The notes beneath the pieces are model-generated. The model searched no databases. It saw nothing but the letters and a program-made list of their open reading frames with translations, and was not told where the DNA came from. From assembly GCF_014207985.1 (NCBI RefSeq), contig NZ_JACHMI010000001.1, positions 7,919,001-7,983,000 on the forward strand: 64,000 nucleotides of DNA. Direction: 5' to 3'. Made by a program: the position numbers and the translations under genes. Positions 51,806 to 61,039 of the stretch are shown in pieces. How positions within the stretch are numbered: position 1 is the stretch's first letter; the number at the start of each line of letters is the position of its first letter. The DNA comes from Nonomuraea rubra (GTDB lineage Bacteria; Actinomycetota; Actinomycetes; Streptosporangiales; Streptosporangiaceae).

Positions 51806-52402
51806 ATGCCCCGCATCTCGGCCGCCACGATCGGCGAGCACCGCGCTCAGACGCGTGACCGAATCCTGCAGGCCGTCTCGCGCCTGTCCAGGGTGCAGGG
51901 CATCGACGCCATCTCCATGACCGACGTGGCGGGCGAGGCCGGCATCACGCGTACGGTCCTGTACAACTACTTCCCGGACAAGGCGGCGCTGCTGCTGGCG
52001 TTCACCGAGCGCGTCACCCGGTACTTCATCGACAGTTACGAGCGGGAGCTGCCCGCCGGGGCGTCGCCCGCCGACCGGCTGCGCGCGTTCGTGCGGTTGC
52101 AGCTCGCCGGGCTGCTCGCGCACCCGCACCCGGGGGCGGCCGACCTCAGCGCCGCGCTCGGGCCGGACGCCTACCAGCGGCTGGCCGAGCATGTGGCGCC
52201 GATGCAGCGCATCCTGGTGGAGATCCTCGAGAACGGCATCGAGGCCGGCGACTTCCGGGCGCTGGACGTGAACGCCACGGCACGGATGATCCTCGCGGTC
52301 ATCGGCGCCGAGCGGGTGCCGCTGATCAGCGGGGACGTGACGGTGGAGACGGCCGGGGAGCTGGTGTCGGAGTTCGTGCTGCGGGCGCTGGGCAGCGACT
52401 GA
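51806..52402 (+). CDS. TetR-family transcriptional regulator
   Basis: A 198-residue TetR-type repressor. The DNA-binding helix-turn-helix is at residues 20-60 (ISMTDVAGEAGITRTVLYNY, then FPDKAALLLAF). The rest is an all-helical ligand-binding and dimer domain. It precedes an MFS exporter by 211 bases on the same strand, the usual pairing of an efflux pump with its repressor. ATG at 51806. Confidence 0.9.
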   Translation: MPRISAATIGEHRAQTRDRILQAVSRLSRVQGIDAISMTDVAGEAGITRTVLYNYFPDKAALLLAFTERVTRYFIDSYERELPAGASPADRLRAFVRLQLAGLLAHPHPGAADLSAALGPDAYQRLAEHVAPMQRILVEILENGIEAGDFRALDVNATARMILAVIGAERVPLISGDVTVETAGELVSEFVLRALGSD

Positions 52403-52580
52403 GCCACAGCCCGGCGCTGAGGGCACCCGGCCGGCTGGGCCACAGCCCGGCGCTGAGGCCGCTCGGCAGGCTGGGCCGAGAACCCTGCCCCCTGTGTCGA
52501 AATCCTCTGCCGGCTGAGCCGAGAACCCCTGGCGGCCAGCCGAGAAATCCCCCCGGCGGCTGAATCGAGGACCCCTAGCA
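52403..52580 (+). repeat. two nested degenerate tandem repeats after the TetR gene
   Basis: Directly behind the TetR stop are two 36-base units (52403-52438 and 52439-52474) sharing a 20-base identical core that starts GCCACAGCCCGGCGC. Then come about five looser units of 17-25 bases (52475-52580) built on GCCGAGAACCCC. Many units contain TGA or GCTGA. This fills most of the gap before the MFS gene, and no promoter is obvious in it. Confidence 0.75.
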
Positions 52581-52613
52581 GGACCGTCGGTGCCCGGTGA
52601 CAGGATGGGCGGC

Positions 52614-54023
52614 ATGACCGACGACCCCGCCCTCCTGCACGGACACGTCGAGCTCAAATCGGCCCGCGGCCGGTGGATCCTGTTCGCGACCGTGCTCGGC
52701 TCCGGCCTGGCGATGCTCGACAGCACGGTGGTCAACGTCGCGCTGCCGTTCCTGGGGCGGGAGCTGGACGCGGGCATGGCCGGCCTGCAGTGGACGATCA
52801 ACGCCTACACCCTGACCCTGGCCGGCCTGATCCTGCTGGGCGGCTCGCTCGGCGACCGCTACGGGCGCCGCACGCTCTTCCTCGTCGGAACGGTCTGGTT
52901 CGCCGTCGCGTCGGCCCTGTGCGGGCTGTCGCCGAACATCGAGTTCCTCATCGGCGCCCGCGCCCTGCAAGGCATAGGCGGGGCGCTGCTGACGCCCGGC
53001 TCGCTGGCCATCATCCAGGCGTCCTTCGTCCGGCACGACCGGCCCAGGGCGGTCGGGGTGTGGTCCGGGCTCGGGGGCGTGGCCAGCGCCATCGGGCCGC
53101 TGCTGGGCGGCTGGCTGGTGCAGACGGCCGGGTGGCGGTGGGCGTTCCTGATCAACCTGCCGTTCGCGGCGTTCGTCGTGTTCGTCACGCTGCGGCACGT
53201 GCCGGAGAGCAAGGACGAGTCGGCGTCGGGCCGGTTCGACGTGCTCGGCTCGGTGCTGGCGGCGCTGGCGCTGGCCGGCATCACGTACGGGCTGATCCAG
53301 AAGGGCGTCTCGGTGCCGCTGGTGGTCGGGCTGGCGCTGGCGGCGGCGTTCGTGGCGCTGGAGATCCGCAGGTCGCCGGACGCGCTGGTGCCGGTGGGCA
53401 TGTTCCGCGACCGGGTGTTCACGGCGGTGAACGTGGTGACGCTGATCATGTACGCGGCCATGGGCGTGGTGTTCTTCCTGCTGGTGGTGCAGCTCCAGGT
53501 GGTGTCCGGGTTCTCCCCCATCGCGGCCGGGCTGGCGATGCTGCCGACGACGATCCTGATGCTGCTGCTGTCGGCGCGGGCCGGAGACCTGGCCAAGCGG
53601 GTGGGGCCGCGCTGGCCCATGACGATCGGGATCCTGGTGGCGGGGGCCGGGTTCGTGCTGATGAGCACCATCGGGTTCGGCGCGTCGTACCCGCTGCAGG
53701 TGCTGCCGGCCGTGTCCGTGTTCGGCCTGGGGCTGTCGGCGGCGGTCGCGCCGCTGACGGCGACCGTGCTCGCCTCGGCGCAGGAGCGGTACGCGGGCAC
53801 GGCCAGCGGGGTGAACAACGCCGTGGCCCGCACCGGCAGCCTGCTGGCCGTGGCCGCGGTGCCGCCGCTGGTGGGGCTGGTGGGAGACGCGTTCGAGCAG
53901 CCTCAGGTGTTCGACGCGGGCTTCCGCACGGCGATGCTGATCAGCGCGGGGATGATGGTGGTGGCCGCGCTGATCACGTTCCTCACGATCAGGACGAACG
54001 TCCTGGCCGCCGACGACGACTGA
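52614..54023 (+). CDS. MFS drug exporter, DHA2 (EmrB/QacA) type
   Basis: A 469-residue proton-coupled exporter with 13-14 predicted membrane helices. Motif D1 is LDSTVVNVALPFL in helix 1, motif A GGSLGDRYGRRTLF, and the antiporter motif C region GVASAIGPLLGGWLVQ in helix 5. It is probably controlled by the TetR regulator upstream. The ATG at 52614 has AGGATGGG before it; GTG 52590 and ATG 52605 are in-frame alternatives. Confidence 0.92.
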   Translation: MTDDPALLHGHVELKSARGRWILFATVLGSGLAMLDSTVVNVALPFLGRELDAGMAGLQWTINAYTLTLAGLILLGGSLGDRYGRRTLFLVGTVWFAVASALCGLSPNIEFLIGARALQGIGGALLTPGSLAIIQASFVRHDRPRAVGVWSGLGGVASAIGPLLGGWLVQTAGWRWAFLINLPFAAFVVFVTLRHVPESKDESASGRFDVLGSVLAALALAGITYGLIQKGVSVPLVVGLALAAAFVALEIRRSPDALVPVGMFRDRVFTAVNVVTLIMYAAMGVVFFLLVVQLQVVSGFSPIAAGLAMLPTTILMLLLSARAGDLAKRVGPRWPMTIGILVAGAGFVLMSTIGFGASYPLQVLPAVSVFGLGLSAAVAPLTATVLASAQERYAGTASGVNNAVARTGSLLAVAAVPPLVGLVGDAFEQPQVFDAGFRTAMLISAGMMVVAALITFLTIRTNVLAADDD

Positions 54024-54042
54024 CCCGCCGGCCGGCCGGAGG

Positions 54043-55272
54043 TCAGAAGGTGAAGGCCTGGCTGCGCACGCTGTTGTCGAAGTTCGACAGCAGCAGCTCG
54101 GGCTCGCCGACCGAGCGGATGCCCGGCAGCCGGGTCAGCAGCTCGCGGAACATCGTGCGCATCTCCTGCCTGGCCAGGTTGGCGCCCAGGCAGAAGTGCG
54201 GGCCCGGGCCGCCGAAGCCGACGTGCGGCTTGGCGTCGCGGGTGATGTCGAACGTGTCCGCGTTCGGGAAGACCGACTCGTCGCGGTTGGCGGAGCCGTA
54301 GAACAGCACGACCTTGTCGCCCTTCTTCAGCTCCAGCCCGCGCAGCGAGTAGTCCTCGGTGACCGTCCGCCGGAACTGCATGATGGGCGAGACGTACCGC
54401 ACCATCTCCTCGATGGCACCGTTGATGTGCGTGTCGAAGTCGCTCATCAGCAGCTCGCGCTGGGCGGGGTTCTCCGTGAGGAGCCTGATGCCGTGGGCCA
54501 TCGTGTTGCGGGCCGTCTCGTTGCCGGCGACCAGCAGCAGCGAGAAGAACGAGCCGAGCTCCTTGTCGGTCAGCTTCTCCCCGTCGGGGTTGGCGTTGAC
54601 CAGCAGGGAGACGAGGTCGCCCTTGGGGTCGGCGACGCGCTCGTGGCCGAGCTTGATGACCATGCGCTGCAGGGCGAGCAGGGCCAGCATGTTCTGCCCG
54701 GCCATCTGCACGCTGCGGGCCAGGCTGGGGCGCACGCCGGTGTAGGCGGTGGAGATGTCGACGTGCTGGTGCACCTTCTCCCGCAGCTCCTGCGGGATGT
54801 CCAGCATGTCGCAGATGACGTGGATGGGCAGCCGGGCGGCGACCTGGGTGACGAAGTCGCGCGGCCCATCCCTGACCACGTCGTCCACGATGCGCCCGCA
54901 CGCGGCCTCGATGTCGCTCTGCAGCCCGGCGAGCATCCTGGGGCTGAACGACCGGGTCACGATCCGGCGCAGGCGGGCGTGGCGCGGGTCGTCCATGTTG
55001 ACCATCGACTCACCGAACACCTGCTTCACCCAGCTCGGCGGCTCGGGATTGGTGACGGCCGGCTCACTGGAGAAGATCTTGGCGTTGCGGCTGGCCTCGA
55101 CCACGTCGGTGTGGCGTACCAGGGCGTAGAAACCCTTGCCCGAGCGGAGGAAGGGCACCTTCTTCTCCGGGAAGAACACCGGGTGCTCCAGTTGCCGGAG
55201 CCGGGCGAACGCCTCATTCCGCTCTTTCAGCGGTTTGCGCCAGAAATCCAGATCAGCGAGGTCGATGTCCAC
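54043..55272 (-). CDS. cytochrome P450
   Basis: A 409-residue bacterial class I P450. The I-helix oxygen-binding motif is LLLVAGNETARN, the K-helix ExxR is EEMVRYVSP, and the haem-binding loop FGGPGPHFCLGANLAR contains the Cys ligand. Overall the sequence resembles the CYP124/125/142-like group that oxidises sterol or branched lipid side chains, but that is only an impression. No ferredoxin or reductase gene is near. GTG start, 39 bases after the membrane gene of the caspase operon, so co-transcription is possible. Confidence 0.92.
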   Translation of the reverse strand: MDIDLADLDFWRKPLKERNEAFARLRQLEHPVFFPEKKVPFLRSGKGFYALVRHTDVVEASRNAKIFSSEPAVTNPEPPSWVKQVFGESMVNMDDPRHARLRRIVTRSFSPRMLAGLQSDIEAACGRIVDDVVRDGPRDFVTQVAARLPIHVICDMLDIPQELREKVHQHVDISTAYTGVRPSLARSVQMAGQNMLALLALQRMVIKLGHERVADPKGDLVSLLVNANPDGEKLTDKELGSFFSLLLVAGNETARNTMAHGIRLLTENPAQRELLMSDFDTHINGAIEEMVRYVSPIMQFRRTVTEDYSLRGLELKKGDKVVLFYGSANRDESVFPNADTFDITRDAKPHVGFGGPGPHFCLGANLARQEMRTMFRELLTRLPGIRSVGEPELLLSNFDNSVRSQAFTF

Positions 55273-55311
55273 CCGTCTATGGTGGCACGTCCCCGCGCCC
55301 TGAGAGCCCGC

Positions 55312-55908
55312 TCAGCGGGGACATGTGGTGACCCCGCGGATCCTGCTGACCCCCGCGAGCGGGATGACCTGCTGGTCCTCACGGACCTTGAGCAGCAGGC
55401 TCCCCCCGCTCGTGTCGACCAGCGTCCCGCACATCCGCCCTGCGGCCGACTCGACGACGACCAGCGCGGCAGGCGGGGTGGCCGCGGGCGCCAGCCACGT
55501 CATCCCCACGGCGACGGCGACCAGTGCCACCCCGCCCACGGTCAGCCGACGCGCCCGCACGACCGCCGCCTCGATCCGCCGCACCTCGCCGGCCGTCCAG
55601 TCACGCAGATCCTCAGGGGTCAGCAGCGTCTTGCGCGACGGGCTCCCGGACGCGGCGCTGACGGCGGTCAGAGTGGCCCAGACCAGCGCGCCCAGCGCCA
55701 GCGCGAGCAGCAGCGGCACCACCCACTTGTACGGCTGCGCCAGCTCGCTGACGCTCTCCCTGCCCTTGACGACGAGCACGGCGGCCAGCAGCGTGGTGAT
55801 CCCGGTCAGCCCGGTACGCCAGCTCTCGGCCTGCTTGCGGGCGATCTCGAGCTGCTCGAACCGCAGTTGCTTGGCCTTCTCCAGCCAGCGCAGCACGTCG
55901 GTGTTCAC
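55312..55908 (-). CDS. three-helix membrane protein of the caspase-Hsp90 operon
   Basis: A 198-residue protein of unrecognised family. Residues 1-32 form a charged amphipathic helix, possibly coiled coil (KAKQLRFEQLEIARKQAESW). Membrane helices are likely at about 33-48, 60-83 and 123-141. The C-terminal 55 residues form a small beta-rich domain with two Cys (Cys160 and Cys196). It could be the membrane-acting effector or an anchor of the system. The GTG overlaps the upstream stop by four bases. Confidence 0.75.
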   Translation of the reverse strand: MNTDVLRWLEKAKQLRFEQLEIARKQAESWRTGLTGITTLLAAVLVVKGRESVSELAQPYKWVVPLLLALALGALVWATLTAVSAASGSPSRKTLLTPEDLRDWTAGEVRRIEAAVVRARRLTVGGVALVAVAVGMTWLAPAATPPAALVVVESAAGRMCGTLVDTSGGSLLLKVREDQQVIPLAGVSRIRGVTTCPR

Positions 55909-56228
55909 TGCGGCAGCTCCACGGTCCAGTACGCGCCGCAGCCCACGATCCACAGGCCGTCGGGGCGGTTGGCGTGGGCGTACCCGCATTCGCAGCCCAC
56001 GGTGCGCGGTCCGGAGGGGTGCGGTTCCTCGTTCTTCTTGAACAGGCCCTTGGCCCCGGCGATGCCGAACGGCCATGGGGTGGAGGTCTTGCCCTTGCAC
56101 TCGGGGCAGAGGCCGGACACCTCGAAACCCTCCTCGGTGAGGGACTTCGCGACGGTGAAGTCCTGCTGCGGGCCGCGGTTGACACGCTGGTACTCGATGG
56201 AGCGGTGGCTCTCTATCTCAGGGGGCAA
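55905..56228 (-). CDS. small Cys-rich protein of the caspase-Hsp90 operon
   Basis: A 107-residue protein with CPECKGKTSTPWPFG in the middle and CECGYAHANRPDGLWIVGCG near the end, suggesting one zinc-binding (ribbon or treble-clef-like) fold with a His-Asn-Trp-rich surface. The start is most likely TTG at 56228, which lies 11 bases inside the end of the large upstream gene; no ATG or GTG fits. The overlaps on both sides tie it to the same operon. I do not recognise the family. Confidence 0.7.
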   Translation of the reverse strand: MPPEIESHRSIEYQRVNRGPQQDFTVAKSLTEEGFEVSGLCPECKGKTSTPWPFGIAGAKGLFKKNEEPHPSGPRTVGCECGYAHANRPDGLWIVGCGAYWTVELPQ

Positions 56229-59200
56229 CGGGTGGCTCCTCAGGGAGGGTGAGGCCGAACAGGGGGGCGTAACGGAGCAGGCGGTCGTGTACCTGGGCGG
56301 GGGTCTCGTCCAGTTGGTCCGCGGCGTGGGCCAGGTGGTCCTGGGTGACCGGGCCGGCGATGGCGGGGGACTGACCGTCGAGGTGGACGGTCAGGGCCAG
56401 GAGGTCCCGCCAGTGGACGATCGTCTCGGGGCAGGCATCGTGGGGGTAATCGAGGGTCAGTCCGAGGGGGGTGTACCGGGACAGGCGGCGGTGGGTCTCG
56501 GCGACCGTCCAGCCGAGCTGGCCGGCACCTTGTACGAGGTCGAGCGGGCCTACCCAGGAGATGCTGGTGTCGTGGCGAGTGAGCAGCACCTCGTCGGACG
56601 GCTGGGGGTGGAGGTCGTCCAGGGCGTCCTCGTCGAGTGGCGGCAAGGGCAGGCCCAGTTCGCGGTACGGGCGCAGCAGCCGAAGGCAGGCGCCGAGCGG
56701 CAGGCTCATCCGGTAGGCGATCGAGGCGACCTTCCACGCTCCGGCCTCCCAACGCGGTTCGGCACCTTCTGGGGCCGGGATGAGCTCGGTCACGAACCAT
56801 TGCGGCCGCAGCAGCGCCTGCTCTGCGGTGATCGCTTCCACCTCGGCCCGTGGGTAGATCGTGCGGACTCGCTCGCGTGCCTCTCCGACGGTCATGGCGA
56901 GCACGGCGGCAAGGTGGACGAGGTCCAGTTTGGCGAAGGGGCGCTCGGGCTGGGCGAAGGGTATGAGCGAACGCAGCCTCGCCGTGCGCCGGTCGTCGAG
57001 ATCAGCACGACCATCGACACGCTGGCAGACGACGTGGGCGGCGGCTTGCCGGCCCAGCGCCTGTGCCCCTCTCCTGAAGTGGCGGAGGGTCAGATGGGCC
57101 GACAGTGCGTCGGCGTGCTCGGTGTCCAGGTGCAGATCCGGAAGTCCCGTCATGTCCGGCCGCTCGATCATCCCGGCGTCTTCCAGCCGCGCCAGCCTCT
57201 CCCATGCCTCACGCGGCGACAAGCCTTCCTTGCTCGCGATGAGCGCCAGCGCGAGGGGGGTGAGCCGTCCGCCCAACATGGAGACCTGCCGCAGCGCCGC
57301 TTCCTCGAACCGGTCGAGGTCGTCCAGGTAGTGCTCTCGCTCGCCGATGCGAACTCCGAGGGGCTCCAGGCGGCCCAGCGTGTCGAGCACTTCGCTGATG
57401 GGGCATCCCAGCTGCGAGCTCGCGTTGACGATATGGCTGAGCGGAATGTCGCCCGAAAGCCAAGGGTCGAGGCCATCGAGGTCCCTGGACAGGAGGCGGG
57501 CTTCCAGCTCGGTGCAGACGTGTGAGCTCAGTGGGCCCAACTTGGCGTCGGGTGGCACCCAGCCAGGGGGTGCGAGCTCCCCGGCACGCGCGATGACCTC
57601 TTTCAACGGCAGTGTCAGGCGGTGTGACGCCTCAGCCAGTCTGGTCGTCTGGACGTCGTCAGCGCCGTCCTCTCGCCGCAGGACGGCGAACAGAGGCCTT
57701 TCCTCGGCGCTGATCGGACGCCGTGGCAGCGGAAGGTTCCGGGCGGCAGATAGGTTCAGCCCCGTGATCGCGTACCGTCGCATCCGCTTCAGTCGGCTCT
57801 CCGCGCTCTCCGCCGGATCGAAGAGGATTTCGCGTAGGGTGCTCGTGTCCACGCTGCCGTGCCGCAGGTCCTTCAGCAGCTTCGCGTCCTCGGGCCCGAC
57901 GAGGGGGAAGCCCACCATGCTTCCGTGCTCGACCGGCCCTACCAAGGGTTCGACGACCTGCGGAGCCACGTCGTGCCACTGCCTCACGCGCCAGGAACGC
58001 CACCACTCGGTCCGCAAGCCGCTCAGACTCTCCCGGGCGAGGATTTCGTTGTCCTGCGGCATGCAGCCGACTCGCCTGAGTGCGACCTTCACCTCCTGCG
58101 GCCACCCCCCGCCGACGGGAAGGTGCACGTCTGCCGCCACGAGGTGGTCGAAGACCTGTTGGGCGCGCGCGGGCGAGTAGGAGGCCATCTCCCACAGCCA
58201 GGCCATGGTCAGCCCCGGCCACTCCACCAGCTCCGGCAGCCAGCGAACGACCTCCGCGGCCACCCAGTCCTCGTCCCATTCCCGCAAGTTCTTGCGGTCG
58301 ACCGTGAACCTCGGCCTATGCACGTCACGGAGGTTGACCACCAGACCGAACGTGCCCTGGTCCGTGACGATGCCGTCGGCCAGCAACGCTCCATCTCCAC
58401 TCACCCACCACAGGTGCTTCCCGCACTTGAGCGAGCTTCCCTGATAGCGCAGCTCCCCTTCCGGCCAGCTTTCTCTGCCCGCCCCTTCCTCCACGGCTTC
58501 CACGTCGAAGTCGGCCACCCACAACAACTGCCGCAACGTCCGCAGCACCGACACGTCGTCATCGCCGGTGAGGTAGAGCCGCACCACTGTGCCACCGTCG
58601 GGCAGGCCGTCAGCGGGCGTGATCTGCAACAGGCTCCCGCTGCTGGCGATGTGCACGTTGTAGGCGTCCTGAAAGGGGATGCCGTTGCGCCCGACGGGCC
58701 GGGTGAGCACGGTGATCTCGTCCGCCAGCATGAAGTAGCTGAACACCCCGACCCCGAACTGGCTGTTCGACACCATCCGCAGGTCCACCGACTCCCACTC
58801 GGCCTGCTCGGCGCGGTACTGCTGCCGGTACACGAACCGCTCCCCCGCGCTGGCGAACACGTGCAGCAGAGTGTCGGCGTCCATCCCGACCCCGTTGTCA
58901 GCGCACTCGATGTACTCCCGCCCGTCCTCCGCCCCCTGCCGGAAGGTGATCAGCCCGTCCCACTTCGAGCATGCCTGCCCGGTGCGTCTCCGGTACTCCA
59001 GCCGGGTCGCCCGGTACCGGCAGGCGTCCAGCGCGTTCTGGTACAGCTCGCGGATCGCGAGCGAGGGATCGTCGTACAGCTGCCGCCCCATGAGCAGCTC
59101 GCGGATCTTCTCTTCGGCCAGCCGGAACGTCTTGACAGGCGTCGCGTAGGCCGCCGACTGCCCACGCTCCTCGGGCCGCAGGCCCGTGCTGGTGATCTGC

Positions 59201-60900
59201 GCCGGCAGGCGCTTGAGCAGCCGGGCGTCACCGCTCACGGCGGTCAGGACGTCGTGAGCAGCGCGTGCCACCCCCTCCAGGGCCAGGTGCAGGGCCGGAT
59301 GCCCGCAGCTGTGGCAGAGGTCGAGGAAGTCCTCGCCGCGCTGCCACTCCAGCCGTTCCACCGCCGAGATGACCGACGGCAGCGGCAGTTCGAGCTGCGT
59401 GCCGAGGTGATCGGCGATCACCGGAGAGAGGCGCCTGACGTCCACGGCGAGCGTTCCCGCCAGCCCCAGCAGGCTCATCAGGGCCCGCCAGCGATCGGTT
59501 AGGTAGGGCCGTTCGGCAAGCGCGTGATCGGCGGGGTCGGCACCGACGGCGCAGACGAGCGCCTCAACGAGACCGTCCCGCTCCCCACTCGGTGCCTTCG
59601 GCTCGATGTTCAGGGCCATCGCGGCCTCGGCGTAGACCTGCCGGGCGTCCTCTCCTCGCCAGAGGGCGGAGCCGACGGCGAGCCACTGGTGCACCAGCCA
59701 CATCCCCAGCGCATCCCGCGCCTCGTTCGACCCTCTGGCGGCCAGGCCCTCCGCACGCTGCAGGAGGTGCTGGTGCATCTCGTGCGTGACCTCCAGGTCG
59801 CTGCGCGGCCCCGGGGTGTACGTGCGTTCGAACGTGTCCGGCGCGATGCGCGCAGCCTGCCGGATCCCAGCGGCGATCACCCGCTCGCGCAGGAATGGCG
59901 CCGCCACCAGTAACGCCACCTCGGACGGCGTCAGCTCGGCGCCTTCGAGCAGGAGCGGCAGGTGGTCGAGAATGCGGATCGCGTAGTTCTGGTCACTCCA
60001 CGCGTCCTGGATCCGGGCGTGCCTCATCAGCTCGGCGGCGGCCTCGTTGCAGCGTACGGCACACCTGTCCACCACCTCTCGGACCGCCTCCCGGCCAGCG
60101 CCCGACACGTGGGCGAGTTCCCACAGCGGCGTGTTCTCCACGGCTCTGCGCCAGGCCACGGTGAGCTCGTCGCCGTCGCAAATGGCCAGGTCCGCGCCAG
60201 GCATGCGGCCGGCGAGATGGTGCGCCTGCGGCTGCTGCGGGTGCTCGTCAGCCGCACCGGCCCGCCGTGTCATCTGGCGGGTGACGTCGTCGAAGACCTG
60301 CTGCAGCGTGCGGGCGGCGTTGCGGCGATCGAGCGTCTGGGCGAGCGCCTGCGTGAAGTAGCTGCCCGCCTCGCCGTAATGGCACTTCTGCCCGGGGCGG
60401 CAGCCGGTGATCATGACGAACTGGCCGCCCTCCCAGTACGGCAGCAGCCCGCCGCGCGAGGCCGGGCCGTGATCGGCGGCGGGCGCGTTCCTGCACGCGT
60501 CGACGAAGAACGCCACCAGACCGGCCCTGCATCGTTTCAGCGGAGGAAGCAGCGGAACCAAATCCTCCACGGCGGGCGCGGCGGCGCCAGGGTCGCGGTC
60601 GGCGTCGCTGGGCACCAGGTAGTCCATGCCGTCGACGGAGATGCCGTGCCCGGAGAAGTACAGCAGGAGCACGCCGCCCTCCGGCACCGCCTCGCAGGCG
60701 CGTTCGATCTGCTTCCTGATCCGGCTGCGGGTGGGCTCCTCGCCGTCCTCGACCCCGTAGGTCTTCACGACGGTGTAGCCGGACTGGTCGAGCGCCTGCC
60801 GCATGGCGCGCACATCGGCCCGCACCACGTCGCCGATGTCGTCGAATTCATGGTCGTCACACCGGGGTACACCGATCAGCAGGGCATGGCGCGCGGTCAT
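56218..60900 (-). CDS. caspase-Hsp90-like ATPase-winged-helix repeat protein (conflict system)
   Basis: A 1560-residue cytoplasmic protein. Residues 1-240 are a caspase-like (C14) peptidase with catalytic His85 (LYFSGHG) and Cys136 (FFVDACRNAP). Residues 250-560 are helical. Residues 585-850 are a GHKL ATPase of the Hsp90 kind: N-box IRELYQNALDACRYR (Glu618, Asn622), G1 ECADNGVGM (Asp668), G2 SQFGVGVFSYF. A middle segment with PRFTVDRKNLREW recalls the Hsp90 catalytic Arg. From about 1150 to the end are winged-helix-like repeats with a recurring L-G-x-(T/P)-x4-V-x3-L-x-R-x2-PLG pattern. Architecture matches wHTH-Hsp90 conflict proteins. It is the first gene of the operon, with ATG at 60900. 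Confidence 0.85.
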   Translation of the reverse strand: MTARHALLIGVPRCDDHEFDDIGDVVRADVRAMRQALDQSGYTVVKTYGVEDGEEPTRSRIRKQIERACEAVPEGGVLLLYFSGHGISVDGMDYLVPSDADRDPGAAAPAVEDLVPLLPPLKRCRAGLVAFFVDACRNAPAADHGPASRGGLLPYWEGGQFVMITGCRPGQKCHYGEAGSYFTQALAQTLDRRNAARTLQQVFDDVTRQMTRRAGAADEHPQQPQAHHLAGRMPGADLAICDGDELTVAWRRAVENTPLWELAHVSGAGREAVREVVDRCAVRCNEAAAELMRHARIQDAWSDQNYAIRILDHLPLLLEGAELTPSEVALLVAAPFLRERVIAAGIRQAARIAPDTFERTYTPGPRSDLEVTHEMHQHLLQRAEGLAARGSNEARDALGMWLVHQWLAVGSALWRGEDARQVYAEAAMALNIEPKAPSGERDGLVEALVCAVGADPADHALAERPYLTDRWRALMSLLGLAGTLAVDVRRLSPVIADHLGTQLELPLPSVISAVERLEWQRGEDFLDLCHSCGHPALHLALEGVARAAHDVLTAVSGDARLLKRLPAQITSTGLRPEERGQSAAYATPVKTFRLAEEKIRELLMGRQLYDDPSLAIRELYQNALDACRYRATRLEYRRRTGQACSKWDGLITFRQGAEDGREYIECADNGVGMDADTLLHVFASAGERFVYRQQYRAEQAEWESVDLRMVSNSQFGVGVFSYFMLADEITVLTRPVGRNGIPFQDAYNVHIASSGSLLQITPADGLPDGGTVVRLYLTGDDDVSVLRTLRQLLWVADFDVEAVEEGAGRESWPEGELRYQGSSLKCGKHLWWVSGDGALLADGIVTDQGTFGLVVNLRDVHRPRFTVDRKNLREWDEDWVAAEVVRWLPELVEWPGLTMAWLWEMASYSPARAQQVFDHLVAADVHLPVGGGWPQEVKVALRRVGCMPQDNEILARESLSGLRTEWWRSWRVRQWHDVAPQVVEPLVGPVEHGSMVGFPLVGPEDAKLLKDLRHGSVDTSTLREILFDPAESAESRLKRMRRYAITGLNLSAARNLPLPRRPISAEERPLFAVLRREDGADDVQTTRLAEASHRLTLPLKEVIARAGELAPPGWVPPDAKLGPLSSHVCTELEARLLSRDLDGLDPWLSGDIPLSHIVNASSQLGCPISEVLDTLGRLEPLGVRIGEREHYLDDLDRFEEAALRQVSMLGGRLTPLALALIASKEGLSPREAWERLARLEDAGMIERPDMTGLPDLHLDTEHADALSAHLTLRHFRRGAQALGRQAAAHVVCQRVDGRADLDDRRTARLRSLIPFAQPERPFAKLDLVHLAAVLAMTVGEARERVRTIYPRAEVEAITAEQALLRPQWFVTELIPAPEGAEPRWEAGAWKVASIAYRMSLPLGACLRLLRPYRELGLPLPPLDEDALDDLHPQPSDEVLLTRHDTSISWVGPLDLVQGAGQLGWTVAETHRRLSRYTPLGLTLDYPHDACPETIVHWRDLLALTVHLDGQSPAIAGPVTQDHLAHAADQLDETPAQVHDRLLRYAPLFGLTLPEEPPVAP

Positions 60901-61039
60901 CCGTCCACCTCACCTCAAGCCAGGTGGCGGCATCATCCCATGGTGGGTGCGCGCGCGGAAGCCGATGTGCATCCTGCCCTCCTGGCCCGTTCTCGTGCCG
61001 TTCAGGCCCGGTTCGACCTGCCTGGTCATTACTTCCGGT

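Noticed and set aside
54043..55272. P450, FAD monooxygenase and PaaK-like ligase as one biosynthetic gene cluster
   Set aside because: They are tens of kilobases apart with unrelated operons between, and no core synthase such as PKS, NRPS or terpene cyclase occurs in the window.
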